Assembly: GCA_002794735.1 (NCBI GenBank)
Contig: NBAZ01000063.1
Span: 1-27,566 of the forward strand
Direction of reading: 5' to 3'
DNA: 27,566 nucleotides
Source of the DNA: Pyrrhoderma lamaoense
Taxonomy: Eukaryota > Basidiomycota > Agaricomycetes > Hymenochaetales > Hymenochaetaceae
Shown here piece by piece: positions 1-8,863 of this stretch (positions within the stretch are counted from its first letter, which is position 1; each line of letters starts with the position of its first letter). The notes under the pieces are model-generated. The model was not told the DNA's origin. It did no database searches and saw only the letters and a list, made by a program, of their open reading frames with translations. The position numbers were made by a program, and so were the translations under genes.

Positions 1-310
1 TGCGATTTGATACCGCTTCTTTATTATGCTCTCGAACTTTCCCCCCAACCCCCTCTCAGCTATTGTTCACTAGTCGGTAACAATACAACCCAGTTTTAAT
101 TAGGCCTAGTCTTGATACCAACCAAGATTAATTATGGGTGTGTATATCAACAAAAAGGACAATAAGTCAAAGTGCTAATTTCATATCTATGCGAGATACG
201 CATTACATAATGAAACTTTAATATTAAATTAGTAAGCGCGTATGTATTTCATACCGGTACTTATTTGTTCCTATTAATCTTGTTTTTGGCTAAGCAATGC
301 ATGACTCACT
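1..310. other. AT-rich intergenic stretch, no gene seen
   Basis: AT-rich sequence with stops in all frames. I see no coding region, RNA gene or clear repeat until about position 311, where similarity to the segment beginning near 16249 starts. Confidence 0.6.
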
Positions 311-850
311 CAAGACTACTCCGGGTATGGTAATTATGTAACTTGATATCTCCCATCTTAAGGACTGTAGGAGATCAAGAGATACAGGTCGGAATTAAGA
401 ACCCATGTTTTATTCCCCCTTCTTCTTCTTCTATTCACATTAGCGCGTCTTCTCTCTTAAAATTGCATGGAGGTCGTGTGAGTACAACGTGCTTTTAGTC
501 TGATATCAAAGATCAAAAATAACCATTTAACTATTTAACTTAATATCGATCTAATGCACATGTTCCAATGTAGAAGTGCACAGTAAGTCACGACTCAATT
601 TACCCAGTATCTCTCAACAAACGGTACCAATTCCTTCACCCACTCTACATCCTTCACTGAAGCATCAGACTCGAACCCATGATCCCCAGGGACATATATA
701 TACTTCAACACTTCACTCGCCTTCTTCCCTTCCTTCAGCCCTCAACGGCCTTCTTCTCCTTCAACAACTCCACGAACTTATCCGTCCCAGCAAACAGGTA
801 GGGCTGAATCATCAAACCCGTGTATGAACAAAAGAGAGAGGGGGGGGGGA
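311..850. repeat. Unit tail (copy 0), direct repeat of 16249-17195
   Basis: This segment aligns by eye with 16249-16611 and then with 17055-17195, including shared blocks such as the run of TTC triplets near 418, ACCATTTAACTATTTAACTT near 521 and a poly-G run at the right end. It corresponds to the sequence that follows the FunK1 gene and its inverted cassette in unit 2. No kinase sequence precedes it in this window, so it is a detached or truncated unit tail. The first 40 bp are also present at the right edge of unit 1 (5041-5067). Confidence 0.75.
595..812 (-). pseudogene. C-terminal relic of an alpha/beta (dienelactone-hydrolase-like) hydrolase, copy 0
   Basis: Minus-strand translation after a CAG acceptor at about 804-806 gives PYLFAGTDKFVELLKEKKA. 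After a one-step frame change it continues as ASEVLKYIYVPGDHGFESDA and VKDVEWVKELVPFVERYW, then stops at 595-597. A strand resembling a GxxD loop, then DHGF, then a closing amphipathic helix is how dienelactone-hydrolase-type alpha/beta hydrolases end, with the His of HGF as the catalytic residue. Only this C-terminal part is present. The frame break (a TGA near 735) and missing N-terminus mark it as a relic. A second copy lies at 16531-17155. The family call rests on motif memory and is tentative. Confidence 0.5.
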
Positions 851-1070
851 GATGCACGTTTGTTCATGGACCTCATGATAACAGTCAAAATTACCACAAT
901 GCTCGATTCTTCTCTGGATGCGCCTTGAATACAACCATTGATTTTAAGCAGTAGTCTTGCATACTTATCATGGCAACTATTCATACATGAATTTTCGTAC
1001 TCCGGTGAGCTCAGATACATACTCATAGCATTCAAATGCTCCTTAACCCCACACGTGGCAATGATTCTTT

Positions 1071-1520
1071 CTAATAACAACTAGAAGCATCGACAGAAGG
1101 AACATCATAACCGCTCCGGCGGGCCCGAATCCACGCAAACATGCAGTCAAGTGGTGGACCCTTGATACCAGGCCGAAGAGTCAGGGAGTAGGCACGTTCA
1201 GTCTTGTCCAGTATAAATGTTGCAAGGTAAGCGATAATGAGCCTGTCCATCGGCCACGGTTGATATCTCGGATGCTAGGTCATGTTTAAGGATCTTAAGG
1301 CTCTGATTTTCGTAAATATCTTACCGTTTCTTCAAATCAACGGCTCTATCTTCTGGAATTACGAACGGCGGTCCGTAATAAGGTCACGATAATTTGAAGC
1401 ATCTTCTTTTGCTGGTGCATCGACAAGTGCTACTTTCCCAGTCCCAGACGCAACGAATGCAGCCTCTGAGTTTGACTCGTTCTTTCCGATCCTACCCAGG
1501 TCGGCTTTCCTGGGTAGCAT
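1071..1520 (-). pseudogene. Decayed gene of unknown function
   Basis: Three coding-like blocks read on the minus strand. The first starts with ATG at 1518-1520 and gives 53 residues (MLPRKADLGRIGKNESN..., later SGTGKVALVDAPAKEDASNY) before a stop at 1359. A shifted frame then gives IPEDRAVDLKKR up to a good 5' splice site (GTAAGA, 1324). After a 50-bp intron (1275-1324) a third block reads HPRYQPWPMDRLIIAYLATF, ILDKTERAYSLTLRPGIKGP and ends SGYDVPSVDASSCY, stop at 1071. Composition and the intron argue for former coding sequence. The frames do not join, so it is probably inactive. I do not recognise the family. A further open stretch continues on the same strand from 1080 to 780, in part over the hydrolase relic. 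Confidence 0.4.
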
Positions 1521-1548
1521 GTCTGCCCTCTATGTCGAGCAAGTACTT

Positions 1549-1905
1549 CTATTGAACCCCATTGATGGACTCACAGAAAACATGATCATATAAATAACTT
1601 ATATTCTCTATCTTGTGATGCTGTGCTACTGGGCGTACTTTGTTAGGAAAACAACTCGAAAGAATTTTCCTCTTTGACGTTCCAGTAAAAGATAGGCCCA
1701 TCTTCTGAACATGAGAACAGTAGTAATTAGTTATTATTGAGAAGTTACGCTCGGTGAACTTTGGTTCATGATCCCATCGATAAAAATGACTGTGCGCACT
1801 TCTGATTGTAAGCACTAGCTGGGAATACTCGACCTTCCCATTATGCCATACCCTGAAGTTCTGAAGCACATGTCTCAATCTAAGGTTGCCATCACAAACC
1901 AACCA
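1549..1905 (-). other. Conserved antisense open frame upstream of FunK1 copy 1
   Basis: The minus strand is open for 117 codons, reading for example LRLRHVLQNFRVWHNGKVEY and ending KIENISYLYDHVFCESINGVQ. The same stretch exists in unit 2 (12377-12755), but there a one-base loss in the T run near 12610 shifts the frame. Differences between the copies change amino acids as often as not, so it may be a relic exon or noncoding promoter DNA that is open by chance. It ends only about 130 bp from the kinase start, so a divergent promoter is possible. No family recognised. Confidence 0.25.
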
Positions 1906-1927
1906 GATGTGAGCAGGCTGCGTTCAG

Positions 1928-1935
1928 TATGAATA
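1928..1935 (+). promoter_or_regulatory. Degenerate TATA box of FunK1 copy 1 (TATGAATA)
   Basis: It occupies the position of TATAAATA in unit 2 and is followed by the same CT-rich stretch (CCCCTCTCCTTCCC), about 97 bp before the ATG. One A-to-G change breaks the TATA consensus. Confidence 0.5.
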
Positions 1936-2031
1936 CATCCCCTCTCCTTCCCTTTCAGTCGACTACCTCATCTCATCTATACTCTCTCCCTTGTTCCAAC
2001 CACTGTAGCATCTTAGCTCGTATCTATCACT

Positions 2032-4380
2032 ATGTCACACCCAAACATGGCAACTGAACCAGTACGAGCTTCGACACCCCTGAGACGTGGTCTTGCTAGT
2101 GTCACCAAGTCGATGATCCCTGGAACTGGAAAGTCCGAGAAAGATCCAATGGGGTCTAAGAACACAAGTGAGGTGATAGACAAGCATCTACAGCACGATC
2201 TAGCCAATGTCATACGCGTTGAAACATTCGACAAGTTTGTGATGTCCATGCAGAGCATTGCTGTGGGCGGAAGTGCCTCGAGCCTATCTGAAGACATCAG
2301 CAGTCCTACAAATGACCGTTTGATTAAGACAGCTCTTAAGGAGACGGATGTCTTGCAGGCCTTTTGCGATTACGGGGGGAAATACCCTCAGGAAGGTTCC
2401 CCATTATCCTAGATTTATTAACCTGGCAAATTCGATCCTACGCACAGTGTCAAGGATGAGTCCAAGCGTGGCACTAGTACGAAGTGACCCGAATTTGCTC
2501 AAGGTGTACCCCCATATCAGGTGAATGATGGAGCAAGCAAGAAACAACATATAGAAGGAGAAGCCAGAGGCGGGGCGCACATCAGGGGCTAGCTCGCGGG
2601 CTCAAGACGGTGACCCAAGTCAGTCTGGGGAGCGTCGTGGAGCGCATGAGGAGGCGAGACAAGAGAACGCTCAGTCTGCCACCTCCACGCCGCATACACC
2701 TGATGTACCATCGGCGACAACGACGAAGAAGGGAGAGTCACAGATTGCGAGATATATGTGTGATCACATGTCGGCGAACATCACGAGGCGACACGTGATC
2801 CACTTCTTTGTCTCGAGCAGACTTCTCTGGATCTACTACGTCGACCGCGAGGGGATCGTATGCTCACCACCACTTAACTTCGTCAAGGACCGGTACCGGT
2901 TCATCTACCTGCTGAAGGTGTATAATGATCTAGTCGCAGCTCGCTTTGGATCGTTTGCGGAGGTCGAAAATATTCAGTGGGAAGTAAAGCAGGAGAGCCC
3001 TACAGACGTCGCGCCGCCTGCTGACACAGCTGAAGAAACACCGAACGATGCGACAGTTGATACATCGAATCAGAACGCAGCTACGGGACCAAAGTTCAAA
3101 ACATTTACTATAAGGAAAATGAAGGACATCGATATTGGAGATGAGAAGGTGTCATTCATTCTTGGGAAGAACGTTATGGACGTTCGGGCTCGAGATATTG
3201 TTGGGAAGGGCACTCGGGTGTACGCGGTGAAGACACGGCAGATGCAAGACGGCAGGGTGAGACTTGTTCAACCTGAGGAGATATCGGACTTGGAGCTGAA
3301 GAATACATATGACGACCCGAGCGAGTGGCGACATGTGATGAAATGGTATTATCCAATGAAGGATGATATTTCTGGTATGAAGATGATCGATGATGCTCGA
3401 GGGGTGTTAGAGGAAGTGGACAACGAGGAATACCCGTAAAGTTTGCTAATTGTCTTCCCAGGTATTTCTTCACGGGGGATGTGTTGGATAAAGATAGACG
3501 ACTCGAAGCATTTATAGGAGTCGAAGAGAAGCGCATCTTACGGATTATTGGATTCGAACGTCTTGATCCAGTGTATACGCTGACTGATGTAGAATTATTC
3601 AAGGAAGCTATTAGCCAAATTGCAGTAGGTGCGTAATCATGTCTTTTCATGAGGGAATAGAAAACTGAAAATTGGATAGCTATACATTTCTTGGGAGCAA
3701 GTGAATTAGGAATAAAGCATCGTGACATCAGTATCAACAATCTCATGTTTCGACGTCTTAATGATGGATCGGTACAAGGAGTACTGAACGACTGGGATGT
3801 TGCATCAACACGAGAGACTGAATCGAGGCCTGACCATGTTGGAATGCGGACAGGTACGAGGCCATTCATGTCTATGGATCTTCATGTGGTCAATCCACCG
3901 GTTCATATGGTTCGATTCGACTATGAGTCACTACTTTATGTTCTGTTTTGGATTTGTGCTGCATACTCGGATGGAGGGCTACTTCCTGAGAAGAAGAGGC
4001 ACCCCAAAGCCGTGGATTGGGAGAATTGGACTTCAGAGAATGATACGACTGTATGGAAAACAAAGGTAGCTTTTGTAGATCACATGGTTTTGGACGAGAT
4101 GGAGTTTCCAGAACAATTCAGACCCCTAGTCAAGTCATGGATTGAACCGTTGCGTACCTTGTTCAGAATGGGTTACCGTGCTCGGACGGATGCTTCGAGT
4201 GAAATGACCGAGAATAGAAATACTAGTAATCTCAAGACTAATGTAAGAATAGCCAAGATTCTCGGACCCAGCGCATCCCAACAGATAATAGGACATCTAC
4301 CTCAACGTACTGAATTCGACAATACGACTTTGGGTGGACATGTTACTGACAATGAAATATTATCAATACTGATGAAGTAG
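2032..4380 (+). pseudogene. FunK1-type protein kinase, copy 1 (inactivated)
   Basis: Homologous throughout to the gene at 12874-15541. It starts MSHPNMATEPVRASTP at 2032; the upstream ATG is AAG in copy 2. A one-base insertion near 2390-2400 shifts the frame to a TAG at 2410. A deletion of about 316 bp at 2508-2513 removes the equivalent of residues 155-236, the first intron and the PD...ExK-like segment. A net two-base loss near 2570-2590 causes another shift. A one-base loss at about 3432 gives a TAA at 3437-3439. The remaining parts are well preserved: the pre-kinase and N-lobe frame 2756-3439, a 51-bp intron at 3629-3679, and the last exon 3680-4380 with HRDISINN, DWD and RTGT intact. The kinase C-lobe is still open for over 220 codons, so the decay looks recent. 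A truncated protein cannot be excluded. Confidence 0.85.
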
Positions 4381-4640
4381 TTCTGTCATTATCTAATTCA
4401 TATAATCAGTCTTTTGTTCATCATCTCACGTAATTTATATGTGTATTTATCCATCTCTCTCTTCTGTATGGCTGCTGTTCAGCAAACAAGCGGAAGCTCG
4501 ACCCAAGTCGGGCTTACATCGCCCAATTGTTGTCTTCAAGATTTACTTTGACTAAGACTTTCTTTTCTAGGCACATAAGAAATACAATCCTGGACTAACT
4601 AGCATTTGCATGTCAAGCTTGCCAGACGGAGTGTTCGCAT
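4381..4640. other. Conserved 3' flank of FunK1 copy 1
   Basis: Noncoding spacer between the kinase stop codon and the inverted cassette, closely matching 15542-15800. It contains the likely 3' untranslated region; no clear structure was found. Confidence 0.5.
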
Positions 4641-4647
4641 ACTCTAC

Positions 4648-5012
4648 AAAGACATGATCACGCACCTAGTACGATATGGCGAATAGCTTCCTTGAATAAT
4701 CCGTAACACCCGCTCTTCTTTGAGTCCTAAGAGTGATTGAATTTGTTTATCTCTATCCTTCACATCTCCCGTGAAGAAACACCTAGGGATACAATTAGCA
4801 AGCTTTACGGGGTCTTCCTCGTTGTCCACCTCCTCTAACACCCCTCCAGCATCATCGATCATCTTTGTCTCAGTAACACGATCTTGAAATGGATAAACCC
4901 ATTTCATCACATATCTACATGAATGTTTCTTAAGACATTCTAAAGTTGCATGAATTTTTTGAGGTGTTGAAAATCTAAATTGAGTATGTGAATCGCAGAA
5001 TACACCAAAAAT
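4648..5012 (-). pseudogene. Inverted FunK1 exon cassette, unit 1
   Basis: On the minus strand, 4912-4648 repeats the kinase exon segment of 3335-3645, including the 5' splice site and first intron bases (GGTGCGTGATCATGTCTTT). The translation runs YVMKWVYPFQDRVTETKMID and later GLKEERVLRII. Upstream of the shared part the frame continues with sequence absent from the kinase gene (FSTPQKIHATLECLKKHSC), beginning just after a possible acceptor CACTAG at 5013-5016. A 50-bp deletion between two ATTATT copies removes the segment encoding GFERLDP...ELF and shifts the frame. No HRD exon follows on this strand. It is either a fragment of another FunK1 gene or a silent cassette. Confidence 0.7.
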
Positions 5013-5040
5013 CTAGTGACTCAACTCCATCTCTGGAAGA

Positions 5041-5788
5041 CTACTCGGGGACTGTAGGAGATCAGAGTCAGAGTTATAGCAAGAGTAAGTAGAGATTAGT
5101 ACTCACACATGAAGAGTAGCTGCTTGCCATTCCCACGTGCATTCACTTCAGCCCTTAGTTTTTGGACAAGAGGCTTTGGGAGCTTTTTCATATCTTCAAC
5201 TTCGTGTACAAGTACCTCTATATCATCAAGCTTATTGGCATCGATAACTAATCACCGTTCATAGAGGATGGTTCGCTACTCCGTTAGACAACTTCTAATA
5301 GGTTTATGGTTTATTCACTAATTTACCTTTAGCTACATTAGCTATCCTTGGTCAGGATGCTTTGTTGTGACGACCGACCGGTTCCGATCTTATAACACCT
5401 TCTCAGTTTGTGAGACTGGGACCCATGAATTTACGACCTTGTCTTGAATGGGAATAGTCACTGGACTAGAAGGTACCGAGGAACGTCCGCGATTGTCATT
5501 AGAGATACCCTGATCCTGTAACTTTTTAGTCAAAAGACTATAAGTAGATGATCTCTTTATCTGTACACGCTCGAAATCTCGTCTTCTGGGAGATTGGCGG
5601 TTATCAGAATAAGTTGATGATCTTATAATTCTGGCGGTTTCTTGTTGTTTTGGTGGTGGTGTGCTCACTTGCTTAGGGTTGTTTGAAGCCATGAATTTAC
5701 CCGAGTCTACATGATGGGGGTTGCTCGCGCTAGTAGACGAACTTTGTTTCCTTCGTGCAGGGATAGGAATTGCTTTAGCTTTCTCCAT
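5041..5788 (-). pseudogene. Low-complexity lineage-specific protein, paralogue 1 (probably broken)
   Basis: Exon 1 starts with ATG at 5788 and reads a basic, Ser/Pro-rich protein with KRSSTYSLLTKKLQDQG and NSWVPVSQTEKVL before TAA near 5396. An exon at 5247-5107 encodes VIDANKLDDIEVLVHEVEDM and LPKPLVQKLRAEVN. It is bounded by GATTAG and a perfect GTGAGT donor, and followed by a 55-bp intron (5052-5106) with a CTGAC branch-like site and CTACAG acceptor, then a three-codon last exon ending at 5041. Each part has a counterpart in the gene at 6398-7272. I could not join exons 1 and 2 in frame with a good donor, so a frame break is likely. Its final acceptor and stop lie inside the FunK1 unit border. 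Function unknown. Confidence 0.45.
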
Positions 5789-5845
5789 ATTTCTGTTTTG
5801 CTAGATGACGATAGACTGACAGATTATGCCAAAAATGAGTTACAC

Positions 5846-5851
5846 TTTATA
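5846..5851 (-). promoter_or_regulatory. Possible TATA box (TATAAA)
   Basis: The minus strand reads AGTATAAAGTG about 58 bp upstream of the ATG at 5788, a plausible distance for a fungal promoter. The assignment is by position only. Confidence 0.35.
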
Positions 5852-5859
5852 CTGCAATA

Positions 5860-6397
5860 GCTAAAGCGAAAGAGAGCCAATTTCTTTTCTTTACAGGGTA
5901 TTTAAGCCCAGATCTCGTAAGCCAGTTTACAAGTCCTCTCCTTGTCTATTTGCTAGCTTTCGTAATATCCAGGAAAAAGAAGAAGGAAAAACTTGAATTG
6001 AGAGCAATGTTCCTTGTATCGAATTATTTGTGTTTGCGTTGTATCATTGGCTGCTAGTTAGGTCAGATGACTGGCGGAACGATGCAAAGTTAAATACACT
6101 CTCGGATACTAACGAGAAAGTCATTGGAGTTTTACGTACGGTACCGCATATTGAGTTGTAAATCAACATGAAGAAAAGCCGGAAGAGGGGGCTGATGTAG
6201 GGAGAAAAGAATATAGCGTATCTGACGAAAGATTCCCGATATAGACAAATAGTCTAATTACATAGATGATGTAAAGTATTGTAATAGACCTTTGCGATTG
6301 ATTGGTCCAGATGTATTACTGTTTGTATGTCTGTCTATTCAGTCGATTATATCTACACTAGCCAAAAATAACTATTAAAATTTCTGTTTTGATGGCC
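5860..6397. other. Intergenic, no gene seen
   Basis: AT-rich spacer between the two paralogous minus-strand genes. No open frame of coding character, repeat or RNA gene was recognised. Confidence 0.5.
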
Positions 6398-7272
6398 TCA
6401 CCATACAGGTGGAACGTAAAGAGCTGAATTCAGTTCAAAATCCTCTTCTTTTCTTCCAATTATCTGAGAGGTCAAGAACTTCCTCGTACCACATAAGAGA
6501 TCAAGATGTATTATATCTCTATCTCTCTTACCTGGTGCAATATTTTTTAGTAGAGAGAGTATTATGAGTATATGGCCGTCACGACGATATATAGTAAGAC
6601 ATAAAAGAGTAGAGAAGAAGAATATATGGCTTACACATGAAAACTAATTTCCAAAGAAACCTCTTCTGAGTCAGTTCTTCCCTCAGTTTATCTCTAATTC
6701 GCTTAGGAAGTTCTCCGATGTTATCCGTTACCTCCGCTACGTATACAACGATTCTACCAAGGTTGTTACTCGCAATAACTAGTGTTTCGATATGTTTTTT
6801 CAAATGGACGAGAAGCGATAGTCAATGGCTTTTCAAAACAACTTTCTCTCGAGATACAAAAGATTTCTGACTCACATTTGGCGAGGCTTACTACCTCTCT
6901 ATCTGGGTTGTTAGTCGTGACGGGTCTCCAGTTTTGACCAAAGCCTCTAAGTACGTCTTCTTGCATTGATCTATATCTAGGGATTGGAGCCATACCCAAT
7001 CTTTTGATCTCAGACGTTAAGAGACTTACAGTAGACCTCGGTTTGAGTTCCATAGGTCTATATATCTCAAATTTAGTAGGTTTGTCGGGATTTTGCTTCA
7101 CTTTAGCGGGCTCATTGGTATGGTTAGAGCGTCGGATTTCTTGGGTTCCTGTTGCTTGTTTGGATTTGGTATCAGCTATCGGTTTTGTTTCTTGATTTGT
7201 GGGACGTTTGGGGGCTGGTGCAGGTTCTGAGAAAGCTGGGACAGTGGTTTTATGGGTTTGAGCTCGAATCAT
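6398..7272 (-). CDS. Low-complexity lineage-specific protein, paralogue 2 (three exons, 224 aa)
   Basis: Exons 7272-6876, 6778-6635 and 6531-6398 join in frame. Introns are 97 bp (GTGAGT...CACTAG) and 103 bp (GTAAGC...CACCAG, with CTACTAAA as a branch-like site). Residues 1-60 are a disordered Pro/Lys/Thr-rich tail. Then comes a conserved block with RSTVSLLTSEIKRLGMAPIP and QNWRPVTTNN, followed in exon 2 by IVVYVAEVTDNIGELPKRIR. The protein ends ELNSALYVPPVW. Exons 1 and 2 are clearly related to the locus at 5041-5788. The LLTxE/K helix motif also occurs in the gene at 8201-8863, suggesting a local tandem family. No known domain, signal peptide or membrane segment is visible. The coordinated splice phases make this a credible expressed gene; its function is unknown. 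Confidence 0.6.
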
Positions 7273-7695
7273 GTTAATGTCCGGGGTGAGCTTGCTACTA
7301 TCTATGCCCTAGTATTTTTTACTCTTAATCTCACAAATGGAGAAAGGGATGATTTAGAGTCCAGACGTAGGACCAGATGTCACGGATCACGGATCAATCT
7401 ACTTATCCAAGAGAGCATATATAACAAATAAGAAAAGTAGAATGATATAGATACTTTGCTCACATAACACATATTACTTTGAGTGCAAAACGAGAGGAAT
7501 AGATACAAAGTAAGTTGCTTATGGGTAAATGGTATTCAATTTCGAGCAGTGTTGATACGTATGACATACGACGATGTGAGCAACGCATAGCCTGATGTTC
7601 TGTGATACTGCGTTGAGTCGTGTGTCTCTTCTGTTGCCAACTATATCTTCCCCTCCAGTTCACATATCGTAGGGAATACTGAGCAGAAGTCGCTC
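7273..7695. other. Intergenic spacer with a short heptamer pair
   Basis: It contains the upstream region of the gene starting at 7272, including a tandem CACGGAT pair near 7381-7394. An open stretch on the minus strand (7460-7663) shows no coding character that I trust. Confidence 0.4.
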
Positions 7696-7827
7696 CTATT
7701 TTCTTGGGAGCAGGATTACTAACATCATTGTATCAGTTGTAGTAGTACCTGGTTCACCTTTTAAACTGATTCTCCTAGCATGTTGTAACGTCGGTGGTGT
7801 TGGTGCTGATGTTTTTTGTGTCTGTAC
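7696..7827 (-). pseudogene. Duplicated C-terminal fragment of the 8201-8863 gene
   Basis: The minus strand reads SAPTPPTLQHARRISLKGEP followed by GTTTTDTMM and a stop at 7696. This matches the C-terminus of the gene at 8201-8863 (AAPPTLQRARKIRFKGEPGTT). It begins after a possible acceptor GTACAG. No first half is visible, so it is a fragment, or an exon whose other exons I cannot find. Confidence 0.5.
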
Positions 7828-8200
7828 GCAAGGAAGTAATGAGAGGGAGAAGTGCAAAGTAGGTTACTGATGGATATTGTGATGATAGTTTTGGAGCAGT
7901 CTAGAGACGGAAATCATAAAACAATGTAAGCAATGTCTAGTTTTGCTCTTGTTGTAACGCTCTTCCCCCCCCCCCTTGCGGGTTCTCTTCTTTATTTTTG
8001 ATTGTATTATTCAAGTTTACTTTTAATTTGTACACCACTATTTAGGAACCTGTCTAAGTACACAAATAAAAAAGTTCAAGAAAGAGTAACAATCAACTAC
8101 AGAAAGTTCTTTCTTTCTTTTCTTTTATTCAATTTTATATTTCTTACAGGGATCGGACGTCGACGAAAAAAGATGTTCATCTCATACAACATGGGTTACC
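7828..8200. other. Intergenic with a C homopolymer
   Basis: A C tract of about 10 (7966-7975) sits in AT-rich DNA. No gene recognised. Confidence 0.4.
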
Positions 8201-8863
8201 CTACTGTATCTTTTCTGTCGTGCTGGATGTAGTACCCGGCTCACCCTTAAATCTAATTTTTCTAGCACGCTGTAACGTCGGTGGTGCTGCTAGTGCTGTT
8301 GCTGTTTGTGGCTGAGGCTGTGATGACTGAGAAGCTCTCTGCGCTTCCTCCATCTTCTTCTTCTCCAACTCTCGTGTTAGTAGAGACTTGAGAACGACTG
8401 GATCACTCTTCCGAAGTCCCGCTCCCCCAACGTTCGAAGTCGAACTGCTGGTGGGAGAAGACAATGAAGGCGAGTGCTCTCCTGTGCTTTTTTGTTTCTT
8501 AGCAGTAGCAGCAGCCGCTTTCTCGACCTCCCTGGCTTTTTTGATTCTTTCTCTTAACGTCCCGAACGGTGTGGGTTTTACGTCTGTGCTCGCGGCAGAC
8601 GACGAAAGACTACTCGACTCATCCGACGAGTCCCCATTAGGCTCGAATATCGCTCTGCTCGGCATCGGAGAACCTCTACCTCTGCTTGCTAAAGGCTGAG
8701 ACGCCCCCTTTATTGGTATAGGATCGACCTCCGTCTTGGTTAGTGGGCTACTACTCGTACTAGAAGGTGTAGCTCTCCTGTTACTACTCGGTTGGTCTCT
8801 CCGTCTCCTTTCGGATTCTGTACTCGAGGAGAGGAGTGGGAACTCGTTAGTGCGGAATGACAT
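8201..8863 (-). CDS. Ser-rich low-complexity protein with a charged helix (220 aa)
   Basis: A single open frame starts with ATG at 8861-8863 (MSFRTNEFPLLSSSTESERR) and stops at 8201. Residues 10-90 are Ser-rich and probably disordered. About 95-125 form a basic, Ala-rich helix (LRERIKKAREVEKAAAATAK). A second charged helix, VLKSLLTRELEKKKMEEAQR, lies at about 155-175. The C-terminus reads PPTLQRARKIRFKGEPGTT. The LLTREL stretch resembles SLLTSEIK and SLLTKKL in the two genes to the left, so the three loci may be diverged tandem relatives. No catalytic motif, signal peptide or membrane segment is present. Function unknown; an additional intron cannot be excluded. Confidence 0.55.
   Translation of the reverse strand: MSFRTNEFPLLSSSTESERRRRDQPSSNRRATPSSTSSSPLTKTEVDPIPIKGASQPLASRGRGSPMPSRAIFEPNGDSSDESSSLSSSAASTDVKPTPFGTLRERIKKAREVEKAAAATAKKQKSTGEHSPSLSSPTSSSTSNVGGAGLRKSDPVVLKSLLTRELEKKKMEEAQRASQSSQPQPQTATALAAPPTLQRARKIRFKGEPGTTSSTTEKIQ

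Larger units (their letters stand above)
1525..5067 (+). repeat. FunK1 unit 1 (segmental duplicate of 12352-16260)
   Basis: The whole block aligns with 12352-16260: a shared upstream segment with an antisense ORF, the kinase gene, a conserved 3' flank, and the inverted exon cassette. Differences are substitutions, small indels, and a deletion of about 316 bp in unit 1 at about 2508-2513. On the right, similarity to unit 2 ends at about 5067, just past a deletion that brings CTACTCGGGG next to CTGTAGGAGATCA. Confidence 0.85.
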
